64,000 nucleotides of DNA from Heliocidaris tuberculata (Eukaryota > Echinodermata > Echinoidea > Camarodonta > Echinometridae), in contig CM046850.1 in the NCBI GenBank assembly GCA_025618425.1, positions 27,222,133-27,286,132 on the forward strand, in the 5' to 3' direction. Below the pieces are notes generated by a model that was not told the DNA's origin, searched no databases, and was given only the letters and a program-made list of their open reading frames with translations. Below, in pieces: positions 1 through 11,797 of the stretch. The stretch's first letter is position 1; each line of letters starts with the position of its first letter. The translations under genes were made by a program, and so were the position numbers.

Positions 1-83
1 GTGTAAAAGTAGGTAGAGAAAAAAGAACAAGAATGATATAGTGATGGAGTTAAAGTGATAGGGGAATGGGAGAAATAGAGACA

Positions 84-220
84 TAGACACAGAGAGAGAG
101 AGAGAGAGAGAGAAGATGAAAGAGAGAGAGAGAAGATGAGAGAGAGAGAGAGAAGATGAGGGAGAAAGAGAGAGAGAGAGAGAAGATGAAAGAGCGAGGG
201 AGAGAAAAGAAAAGTAGAAA
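84..220. repeat. (GA)n microsatellite tract
   Basis: Nearly pure GA dinucleotides interrupted by AGATGA spacers. The same purine-rich bias continues to about position 480 and includes a long G run near 410-437. Open frames read through it are compositional artefacts. Confidence 0.9.
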
Positions 221-406
221 GAAGATTTTTTTTTTTTAAATTAAAATTCCCTTTAATAACCCTGACCGTTTATGACTGTAATCTGCGATATATGTGGTTT
301 TCTATGAAAAAAGAGAGCAATAGAGGTCACATTGACTTGGGGATTTGCAATATGATTTGTTAAAAGAACGAGAGAAGAAAGGGAGAGGACGTGAGAGAGA
401 GAGAGA

Positions 407-437
<31 letters not shown>

Positions 438-539
438 AGGGAGGGGGAGAAATAGCGAGAGAGAAAGAAGACAGTGTCCAGGGACGGCTCAAGAATTTAT
501 ACAAAGGTTATTATTCAAAGCATTAAGGGATGGGGTTAG

Positions 540-1062
540 TCTCTGATCTCCGTCTCTCCCAAACTTCCCCTTCTCTCTCTCCCCACCTTCTCTTTCTCTC
601 TCATTCTCTCCTTTTCCATCCAAGAACCTTACATTTATCTGCCTTTTATTATTGTGTTCATCTGTCATTGCTACTTCTCTCTCTCTCTCTGATGCCTTCA
701 GCTACCCCCTCTTTAATTTTCTTCAGCTACCCCCCTCTCCCTTCAGCCACTCTCTCTCTCTCTCTCCCTGTCTCTCATGAATTTCAGCCACCACCTCTCT
801 CCCTCTCTCTCTCTAATGCCCTTCAACAACCCCCCCCCTTTCCCTTCAGCCACTCTCTCTCTCTCTCAAATGAACTTCAGTCACCACTTCTCTCTTCCTG
901 TAATGCCCTTCAGCACCCCCCCCCCTCTCTCTCTCTCTCCCTTCAGCCTCTCTCTCTCTCTCAATGAACTTCAGCCACCACCTCTCCCTCTAATGCCCTT
1001 AAACTACCCTGACTCTCTCTCCTCCATTCCCTCTCATTCCTCTCCCTCTCTAATTCCTTCAG
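540..1062. repeat. CT-rich degenerate minisatellite
   Basis: Irregular units alternate CTCTCT runs with an AATGCCCTTCAGC-like or ATGAACTTCAGCC-like segment, repeated about eight times. The Ser/Leu/Pro-rich frames across it shift with the repeat and look non-coding. Confidence 0.8.
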
Positions 1063-1130
1063 CTAACCCCACCCCGGGGGTCACTCTCAGACAAATGTGC
1101 TACCCAAACGCGTCCACACACTTCAAAAAT

Positions 1131-1640
1131 GGACCCTAAATGGCGTATTGCACGAAGTCTAATTTGCACCCCCATAAGGCGTCACATCAGAAAAAAAAAC
1201 ATACCCCAAATGGCGTCAACAGGGTCATCACGCCACCCCAAAATACCCTAAGTGGCGTATAAATTATTATGGTACCAAGTACAATACCCTTATTTGTGTT
1301 TAAAATAAATAACCCTTATTAGCAGGAAAACAACAAAATAACGCTTTTCGAGTACAACAGATAAACTTGTATATCATATTTAATTTGTATGCAAACAATC
1401 CAAATCACCAATCGGTGTTATATCAGCCAAGTACTCGTGAGAATTAACCATCGTAGAAACAGATGAAAAGCAGAATTTGAGGATTATCATAACATGCAAT
1501 TTATACCCTAAATGTCGAAGACCGAATTTGTTATGTAGTACTCTAAACGGCGATCGAAGCTGAAAAACACCCTTTTTAAAGGAAAGAGTCGACGACGCCT
1601 TAAGGCTGAAAACAGACCCTTTTCGCCGCTTTTTGTGGAC
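1131..1640. repeat. Dispersed ACCCTAAATGGCGT-like motif cluster
   Basis: The motif ACCCTAAATGGCGT or close variants recurs near 1131, 1203, 1246 and 1504, with an AAACGGCG variant near 1540. Spacing is irregular. No coding signal is seen. It may be a degraded tandem or transposon-derived block. Confidence 0.4.
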
Positions 1641-1871
1641 GCGGTTGCGTAGTACTTAATGTGGTGAGTGACTCCCCCCCCCCCCCCAAGACCTCCACCC
1701 TCCTCTCTCTTCTTATCCCTCTCCCATTCCTTCAGATAACCCCCACCCCCCTCTCTCTCTGTCACTCTATATCACTCATTCTCTCTCTCTCTCTCATTTT
1801 TCTCCCTTCCCTCAGTCGAAGTATTTCTCGAATTCTCCATCATCCTCTCAATCTCGTTCTATATTTTAAAA

Positions 1872-2123
1872 CAGGGGCGGCACCAGGGTATTTTGATAGG
1901 AGGGGCAAGACGACGTAAAGATGACGTCATATTTTTTCTCCATTAAATAACAGGGGTAATATAGAGTTATATGTTTAAGACCTCTCTTTTTAATACTCCT
2001 CTTTCTTCTTTCTTCCCTTTTCTTCCTCCTTTTCTTCTTTTTTCTTTTGCTTTTTTCACTACTTGAAAAATCATAGGGGGGGGGGGCGGTCGCCCCCTCT
2101 GCCCCCCTGTAGCGCCGCCCCTG
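1872..2123. mobile_element. hAT-type MITE, 252 bp, 8-bp TSD
   Basis: The element begins CAGGGGCGGC and ends GCCGCCCCTG. It is flanked on both sides by the identical 8-bp sequence TTTTAAAA (1864-1871 and 2124-2131). CAGNGGCG-type termini with 8-bp duplications are characteristic of hAT transposons. There is no coding capacity, so it is non-autonomous. Confidence 0.85.
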
Positions 2124-2185
2124 TTTTAAAACTATGTTGTAACACAGTCATGCTGCAGCCAGACAAGATAGCATATGATTAGCAG

Positions 2186-2191
2186 TTTATT
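2186..2191 (-). promoter_or_regulatory. Candidate polyadenylation signal of gene A
   Basis: AATAAA on the minus strand, in a context (AATGAATAAACTGCTAATC) that matches the position downstream of gene B at 18675-18680. The two copies sit in paralogous 3' flanks, which supports this as the shared 3' end. Confidence 0.55.
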
Positions 2192-2948
2192 CATTTAAAG
2201 ACATTACACTGAAGTGAACTATGCTCCGAGATTCCGAGATAAAACATAGTACAATTCCGAATCATCAGGAGGCTACATTTTAATATTCAACCGACTATAA
2301 ACAATATTTGGTTTAAATATCACATCTTATATCATGTATATGTAGATCCACGAAATATTCAGTGTAATCATGAAATAGAGCGATTTACAACGTATTTTTC
2401 GAAATCTATAGTTAGTCTAATACAATTTACAGTGCCGTACAGATTTTCGACTATACCCGGTACATAGTCATTTCTTGTGACTCGGGACTCGGGCAATAGT
2501 CATGTTATAACTTTTGACCAATCAGGGGTCTACGTTCTCGATAAAAGTCTGTTTGTCCTTGGTAAAACTATTTATCACAAACTTAATTCAAGAAAAATTA
2601 AAATGTTACATTGTTTGTCGATTTTTAATCCTAACAATTCAAAACTAATATGGGGTAATGTCAAGGAATCGAAATTTGATATAGAGAATGCACATTTCTG
2701 CATTTGTTCCGAGGTCCACATTATTTATCTGTCCACGTCCCTGAAGAAGTCTAGTCTATCCGGTCTTATCACCTGTCAGTCGAAAAGAGCAGAAAATATA
2801 TTCTGATAACAAGTAAAATAAAAGGCACAGACCTAGCAGATTACTGGGATATCACTCTCAAATTGTGTGCATAATTCTCATTATTACAGGTTTTGATCAT
2901 AATTGTAACAAAGTGCTTATTTTTACCCCCCCCCCATCTTTCTTTCTT

Positions 2949-3005
<57 letters not shown>

Positions 3006-3520
3006 CACTCCTTTGTGGTAATAATGCTAATGATATTATCATTATTTTTCATTATTATGTTTTGTTTACCCAGGGTAGCCTCAGAAGTATTTCTCCCCGA
3101 GCTAGGGCCCGGTATATTATCACCCGGCTTTAGCACGGTTCATGTATGTGCATGTATCCCCCGTCCCCCAATAAGCTAGTACATGGTACAAAAAAAAAAA
3201 AAAAAAAGGCTGGAATGGCCCCAATTATGATTTGTACGAGCATGCGCTTTTGTTTCGGTGGACGCGCTACTTGTTTAACATGTAAAATCATACTGGTGCT
3301 CGTATCGTGGTGCGTACAAAATGACAGCGTATAAAGGTCAATTCTAATTGGTACAAATGACCATTATCTGCACATGCGCAAATTGTAATTACGAACTGGC
3401 TCATTAGTAACTCATGCTGTGGGTGCATTCACACGTAAAATTTGAACTTGAGATAAACAGGGCTATACCGAGGGAGAGGAAAAAAGGGGATATTTATATA
3501 CTAACCGTATACTAACCTTT
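2192..3520 (-). other. Putative 3'UTR of subtilase gene A
   Basis: Non-coding minus-strand stretch between the gene A stop and the AATAAA. Segments around 2440-2510 and 2690-2720 match 18880-18930 and 19060-19090 beside gene B (for example CCCGGTACATA and TTTCTTGTGACTCGGG), so this tract was duplicated with the gene. It carries a (TC)n tract at 2949-3002 and a poly-A run near 3190. Confidence 0.5.
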
Positions 3521-3630
3521 TTAGACGTAAAGAAGCTTGTTGGGACAACTTGATGATAGCCATTTCAGTTTGTCGGTGTTACTGTATTTCAGCAAATTGT
3601 CAGTGTTCTTGCCGTAGAGGGCGATGGCAC
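3521..3630 (-). CDS. Gene A exon 8: C terminus and stop
   Basis: Completes the Gly codon of HVAG, then encodes [16 protein letters not shown] and ends [12 protein letters not shown] (TAA). The PNKLLY ending is typical of proteinase-K-like enzymes. Confidence 0.9.
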
Positions 3631-6600
3631 CTGCAAATCAGAGCGCGTTGATAGAGAGAGTTGTGACACGCGCATAATAAGCCTACGCGTACGCGGTCTT
3701 TGTTTAAAACATGGCGGATCATGGAGCTCCCAATAGTTCCCTTTCACGTACATTCTCTATGAGAGGGAACTTTTTGAAGCTCCATGAAATGGCTGACCAA
3801 TCAGAAGCGACCTCCAGTGTCAGGACTCTCTGTATGGATAGCTCTGCTGCAAATCAACAGTGCCATCCATACATAGAGTTTGGCCAACTCTGCTCCAATG
3901 GGTAACATGTTGCTTTGTTAGGCAAGCATGTAACAAAGGAATATACGCCATGTTGTGCCCAACTGAAACCGAGTTGGCCAAACTCTGTGTATGGATGGCT
4001 CTGCAAATCAATAGAGTTACGACAACCCATGGTTTGAGAACCATTTTGTGTCCACTATATAAAGCAACATTTCGGTTTAATTCCGATGAGCACCAGAGTT
4101 TTGCCATTTTGTTTTGTTTTTAAATAGGACGTCCATGTCGCAACTCTATCTATAAAGGGACTCCACAAATGACTACTGCTTTAGTTTGATTTGATTTGAT
4201 TTGATTTGATTTAACATGGTATATTCATTATCACACACAAAAAAGTCATCCCAGTACAATAACAATAATAACCATCACGATTTTGTATTAACGTAGATAA
4301 TGGCAGTAAATGTAAGGGTATAAATGAAAAACAAAAACAAAACAAAAACAAAAACAATTGTCTGACGTAACGCGTAATAAAGAGTCTGAAATGTGAGACA
4401 ATGGAGACTGCAGTCCAGGAGTTGGTCTAACCATGGTAACGTCTACCGGCAGCTCTAAACCGACTCTGATCGGACTCAGGTTCGAATCTCAGTCACGTCT
4501 TTCGAATGGTGACGTTTAAAGGTCGGTCCCAGACGTAAATAATCATATTTGACTGATACACGTCTGTCAAAACTTAATTACACACATTACACATAGGCCC
4601 TGTACTGTAGCTAGCTCCTTGTCAGAGAATGAGAAGATATTCTATGTTTAAGGCTTTATGGAATTGTGTTTAAATGTCACATTAGAGTCTGTACCTGCAC
4701 AGTGATTAAGTTTGGTATCTCTGACATATCCGAAATTTCATAAACTTCTATTTTCTTGCTTGTTGATGAAGGATTATACCTAACTGATAAAGCGGTTGTG
4801 CAAGAACATGACTTGTTTGTGATTTTTATAGCTATAGGATGCATGAATAAATGAAGGTTTTCTTTGGAAGAAATGAGAAATGATGACTTATATTAGTACT
4901 AGTACAAACGGGAGAGGTCCTCGAAAGTTACGTAACGGGGTTGCCAATTACGATTAAAAATTCATACTTTTCTTATCTTTATCGGATTCTCCTCAAAATT
5001 GCACTTATCTATTTCTTTCTTTTTTACTGCTTTTAATTAAACTAAATTTATAATTATTTAGATGGATTTCTCCTTTTAATATTGGTTTTCCCGGGCAATT
5101 TAATAATTTGGTCTCTCAAATTCATATTTCGTGCATTCAATATAACGCAGATGTCGCTCTCGAATCCAAGCATTAAAACATTCAGCAACAAGTCAACCAA
5201 ATTCACAAATATGCATTCAAGTTACTTATCAAAATCCGTGCACGTATTATGAGTTCAGTGCATTCAAGTTAACACGGTCGGCTTACTCTTACTAGAATAC
5301 ACGGATCTCTAAAAAAAAAAAAAAATGTGCTCGTATTTTCAAGGTGAAAGCCCATACGTGAATTTATTTTCTTGTTGTTTAATTTGAATGCTTTTAATCT
5401 TAATTTGAACAACGGAGTTCTTCCCAGGGCAACATTTGCTATTATTTGAATGCATGAAATATGAATCTAAGTCACCAAATGATTAAATTGGCGGGAAAAA
5501 CCTATTACTTACCTGCAACATGTGGGCATGCCATAGATGTTCCGCTCTTCGTAGTAATTTGATAATTATTTTCATACCCCAATGATTCGATGTAAAGACC
5601 GGGGGCGTATATGTCCACACAAGGTCCCCAGTTAGAGAACTCGGCCCGATAGTCATTCCAGTCTGTCGCCCCAACAGTGATTGCCTGAAATATGGTTCAT
5701 AAATCCTACTTTACAGCATTTTCACTTCTCACTTTTCTAGACATGAATGATAATTGAAAAAAAAAATGATTTGTAATTCATATTCCCAATACTGGTATAA
5801 CTTTTCGATGAAGTATTGGGATATAACGTGTATTAAGCATACGCGGCGAAAGCTGCAGCCCCCCCCCCCCCTGGTAATTTTTTAATGACCAATATTTGGG
5901 CAACCGCCACTTCTAATTTTGTCAATAAGGCTATCTATTCCAATTTTTTGCTTCGCTCATTCGTAAAAAAGCTAGGAAGCTAATATTCTGGCAAGCCACG
6001 TGAGCCTCCCCCCCCCCCCCCCGGCGAAATTATGCCCTCAGCTCTAGTATGAGTACCACACTGCAGGAAAGCGCTGGGCTATTGTAATACTCTTTCTACT
6101 TGTCATTTTCTTCCTCCAACATCTATTTTTCTCCCTCTGGCACTGCGTCATTGATCAGTGTGCTTCAGTAATATATACACACTCACACAAACACGACTTC
6201 CTGCAAGTTTTATGGAGCGAATGAGGGTGGAGAGTAAAACTGTCCGTTTTCGGGGGCCGTCAGTCCCATGGGTAGCGGGTCTCAAAGGCTCCCAGGTATA
6301 GCCCTCTATAGTTCCGCCCCTGCCAGCACAAATTTATCAAAGATGAAAATTACTTACAGACGGTGCTGCAGCTGGAGATTTGTAGCAGGCATTATCTGCG
6401 TCATTACCCGCAGACACAGCGGTAGGAACTCCTGATGCTATCAAGTCTTCGACGGCATTGTCCATTGATCTTGAATTTCCTCCTCCAAGAGACATCGAAG
6501 CAATGGAATATCTGTCAGCGTACTTCCTTACGTAGTCCACTCCTGTTTGATAAGAGGAGTGAGAACCATTGCTTGAAAAATATTGTTCAGTTCTATTCAT

Positions 6601-9600
6601 ATCTATTCAATTTACTTCAAGGTTTATTAACATGATTAATAAACATTACTGCAGCTAAATGGCTCAGTTGTGATATTATACATTAACACGATAAGAACTG
6701 CTTTCGATAAATCAACTCAATATTGAAATCATGTTCGGATTACGTAATACGCCATTGTAGTGTTCGCAAAGGTGATAGACAGGGCTACTGAAATTGCCTT
6801 AAGTTGATTTATCGAAAGTAGATTTTTATCGCGTTCAATCTAACAAAAACAAAACAAAACAAACAAAAAAACATGCAAAAAGTTCAATAAAAGGAACATG
6901 AAAATTATTTGACATAAGTTAGTCACAAATTGAGAGGCTAAAGTTCCAAACAGAAATTTATTTTTTGATTAACGATAAAGAAACATAGCAGTTTGCTGTT
7001 AGGAATTTTGTTTTACCCTTGATGACCGTGCTGCCAGACCCATAACCGTTGCAGTCAAAAATCTTGACACCCCTGATTTGGACCTCCGTGGCAACACCGT
7101 AGTTCTTCGAGCCGACTGTTCCGGCGCAGTGTGTTCCATGCCCATAGCAGTCAAACTGATTTGCAAAATAATTCAACAAGTTAAATGGAAAGTCCACCCA
7201 GATTAGAAGGTGGTTCAAAAGAAGCAGAAAAATGAAAGAAACAGATCAGTGAAGGTTTGTGCAAAATAAGTAAGTTATGATATGAATTTTTAAAGTTGTA
7301 ATCAATCAAACACAACTTGGCAACTCCGTGACGTATTTTGCGAGATCCTCTCCCATTTGCCCTGAACCCACAAAAATCATTCATTTCCGTTATCCCTAAA
7401 GAAAATATTCCATCATACATACACTTCAGATATAATCATGTCATATGATTTTTACACAAAAACATGTGTGAAACTAATCTATCCTTCCATCAAAAACTAT
7501 GAAAATTAAGATTTATAAAAATGTATTGAGCAAATGGGAGAGGAGCTCGCAAGAACGACACGGAGTTGCCAATTTGTGTTTGATTGAGTACAACTTCAAA
7601 TATTTATAACTTTCTTATATCTTGTCGGATTTTGCTCAAACTTTCACTAATCCGCTTCTCTCATTCTTCCTCTTTTATCCAAATGAACCTAATACCAGGT
7701 TGGACTTTCCATTTAAACAACTAAAGTTTAATCGTGTCGTCCATTTGAAATCAATATTAAAATTGATAGGCATGAAGTAAGACGTTCCCAATATCAGATT
7801 CAGATTCAGATTCAGATTCAAAATACGTTTATTTCCTTCTCATAATGAAATTAATACAAAAATGAAATATACACACACAAAACATGGAGGAAGGAGGGGA
7901 GGGTCCCAGGAAGCATATGACTTGTAGTGGGGTCGCCTTGACAGTACATATTTACATATATTATACAACAATTATAGCATACACAAAAGATCTATAAAAA
8001 AAAAAAAAAAAAAAAATCTGCAATATGTGCTACGGACTATACTGTACGAAGTACATTTTTTTTTTTACAATACGAGTAAATGTATGGAGTGAAGGGCATG
8101 TTTTAATAGGGTCAGGAGGTAAATGAAGTATTGTTGAAAATATTCCGGGGCATATTTTTAAAAGAGAATGGAACTCTATCAAATCTACCATCTAAATGAC
8201 AAAATGTGAGCCTGTCGGAAAATTCTAAAGTTACTGCTCATTGATTAGAGACCGAAATCTCTTCAACGTATGCCTGTTCCTTACTAGAAATCCTTCTAAG
8301 CGGATTGCCATTTAGATGGAAATAGCGATGAAAAAATTGCACAACTGGTATCGTACCCACTGACCGATATCGTTGGAATTTTCACTTGTCCATTTCTCTG
8401 ATTTTGCTGCTTTCTTTCAAAGCTGTTGCTAGTGATGTTGAAATTCCCTTCAAGTTGCTATTTCAGTAATGAAAGAACCCAAATTTAATATGAAATTTAA
8501 TATAAAACAAAATGAAATAATTGCTGATTGTTTTTCTTCTGAAATGTAACAAGACAAAAATCATATTCCAACCACCTGAAGGATCAGTAATCCAACTGTG
8601 GTATTTGTTTTCCGATATGTAATAAGAATTTAGAACCAAACTCACGTCATAGCTGTCAGCATAGTTCACAGCCTGCTTGGCGCGGCCCTCGAATTCTACG
8701 TGAGTCTCACGGACGCCTGAGTCGATCACCCAAACAGTGTAGCCTTTGCCGGCATTGCCTGAAATAGAATCGAAAAGCACTTGCAATTAGTTCTGACACA
8801 AATCCTCATTCGTCTGACGTATGAGTACGTCAGCGCCTGGTTTGATCTCTGATGCGCCACGTGAGGGTGACATCGTACGACAAATGACTGTAAAGTGTAT
8901 TTGTTTAATTTCGTACATTATTATGCATAATTATGTATTCCATATGTATTTAATTATGTATTCAGTTATGAATTCATTTATGTATTCTTTGTACAGAATT
9001 GGGAAAATTCGTGATTATTTGGACAGACCCACTACTGAAAAATTAGTCCATGCATTTGTTTTATGCCACAATGATTTCTGTAACAGCCTTATTTTGGGTT
9101 TACCACAGCGACAAAACAGAAAACTACAGACTATTCAAAATTCAGCGGCAAGATTAGTGACTCGAACTCGAAAATATGAAGCAATCACCCCTGTCTTGCG
9201 AAATGGTTTCCTGTCATTTCCCGTATTTTGTTTAAACTATTAGTTTTTGCGTATGAATGCTTCCAAGAGTTTGCCCTGTCCTATTTGACTGAATTATTAA
9301 CATCATATCGGCCTACTCGTACTTTAAGATCAAGCACAAGGAGTTTGTTTGTTGTTCCTCCCATCTTAACCAAAACATATGGTGAGCGTTCTTTTGCACA
9401 CGCCTCAACAGTTTTATGGAATGCACTTCCAAATTCTATGAGAAATCTTAATGATTTAGATAAGTTTAAGGCTTCTCTTAAAAAGCATTTATCTAATGCT
9501 TTGAGGTGTGTACACATGAACTCAGTGCCCAATGCTATATGATTATGTACTTTCTTGCTTCTAAGTGAATTTTCTAATTTGAATTTCTTATTTGTGGTTT

Positions 9601-11755
9601 CTTCTGTTTTCATTTTTAGCTCATAGGGACATGCTATCCTGCAATGTGTTAAACGCTATAAAAGAACTGAGTATTATTATCATTATTATATGTATTCAAT
9701 TATGAATTCAGTCATGATTGAATTATGTATTCAATTATAAATTCAGTCATGATTAAATTATGTATTCAATTATGTATTATGTATTCAATTATGAATTCAA
9801 TCATGATTCAATTATGTATCCAATTATGCATTCGATTATGCATTCAAAAAGTATAATTATGAAATATATATGATGATTCTAGGACAACTACCCCCTAGAC
9901 AACTACCCCCGGACAACTACCCCCCTAGGACATCTACCCCCCAGGACATCTACCCCCCAGGACAACTACCCCCCAGGACAATTACCCCCAGGACAACTAC
10001 CCCCCAGGACAATTACCCCCCAGGACAACTACCCCCCAGGACCATTACCCCCAGGACATTTTTTCCGGGGGTAGCTGTCCAGGGGTAGTTGTACGGGGGT
10101 AGTTGTCCGGGGGGTAATTGTCCTGGGGGGTAGTTGTCCTGGGGGGTAGTTGTCCTGGGGGGTAGTTGTCCTGGGGGGTAGTTGTCCTAGGGGGTAGTTG
10201 TCCTGGGGGGTAGTTGTCCTAGGGGGGTAGTCGTCCAGGGGGTGGTTTTCCGGGGGGTGGTTGTCCGGGGGGTAATTGTCCAGGGGGTAGTTGCCCGGAT
10301 ACGATATATGATATCTGTACCATGCCTGAAAAATGTATGTTAAACAATTATGCAGAAACCAATAAATCAAATCAAATCAAATTAAATCAAAATGAAAAGT
10401 AAAAACATTGCTTCATATTACGGAAGCATGGGCTAATTGCATTCACATGTTTGATAAGCACATTATACAGTAATTTAGTAATTCAAATTCGTATTAGGAT
10501 TTAGGAGCACTCAATCTAACGTGAGTCGCGCTCATCTGGGTGAAACGCCATTAATATTTGGAATTCTGTCGTTCATTTTCACTATCCGTGCAACGAATTC
10601 TATTTTGCGTCATTCATATTTGAACTACATTATCATCATCATCATCACCACCAGCGGCTGTTGTTTTGTCAGAGAGCATGTATTTCCCTTCTGGTAGGCA
10701 AAAACGTCCTATACATTGTTTTTATACATGTATATAGATGGAATAGTTGTCCCCTTCATTTTCATTCTCAACCAAAATAATTTCATCGTGAAATATTGTT
10801 CTAAGGTATGCCAGATAGAGTTTTGAATAGGGCACGGCCAGTAAGTTATGCAACCCCTTAACCCCTTAAATTCGCCCATTGTTTTTCGTTACCAAAGGGT
10901 TCATAACGGCCGTCGAGTGGAAGATAGGTTTGGTCGATACGGTCAAGACCCCACGTGACTCCTTGAGTACGGTAGACACCGTCCTGTTCGACGTACTCAA
11001 CGGCGGGAAGGCTACGGACCTGTGCAATGAAGCAACTAAAACTTTTACTGATCAGGCCTAATCTCTAATATTTTCAGAAACATCATCCGATCATACGCAT
11101 AAATGCATGCCGACAAAGTCCTAATGTGGCGGTAAATATATGTTATGCGTTAAGGCCACCGCACACCTTACGATCGGTCTGCGACCCGATTTCAGAAGAA
11201 AATGTAATATCATTTGACAAATCATTTAAAAGCGAAAAATAATTTTGATTGAGGGTCTGACTAGTCATACAGATAGTAAAATCGATAATAAGGCCTTTGC
11301 CGAGTTTTCTAGTCGGTGGAATGGCCAAATGGGCTCCGAGTCGTAGTGACGTCACAAAAATCGTACGACTGCCTACGATCTGAAACGTATTTTGCCCTTA
11401 TTCCATGTAGAAAGCTGACAGCTCACCCAGACCCTATGTTTAGTATTCATATTTCAGAATCTGAATAGGGTAGATTTCATTTGTTAAAATGCCATTATTT
11501 AAGGCCATAGTGATTTATTTCACAAATCGGATCGCGGATCGATCGTAAGGTGTGCGGTGGCCTTTATGCATACAATGTTTGCTATGATTATATAAATGAA
11601 CGATATTTGCGATCTCATGCCTTTCTTCTTCTTGAGTCATCCCTCTCGGATACAAAATAAATTCAAGTTGCATTCCGTGTCTCATGTGTAAAGGCGAGAC
11701 AATGCAACCGATCAGAAAGCACCGCGTAAACATGAATAACGTCAAAATCGCGTAT

Positions 11756-11797
<42 letters not shown>

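Noticed and set aside
530..1139. Ser/Leu/Pro-rich open frames
   Set aside because: They lie wholly in CT-rich degenerate repeats. The composition follows the repeat, and there are no splice or start signals.
4030..4130. Additional subtilase exon in gene A intron 7
   Set aside because: Joining exons 7 and 8 directly gives an uninterrupted [17 protein letters not shown] protein that matches gene B, so no exon is missing.
9881..10299. CRISPR-like array
   Set aside because: Units are contiguous with no unique spacers, and the DNA is eukaryotic intron. It is an inverted minisatellite.
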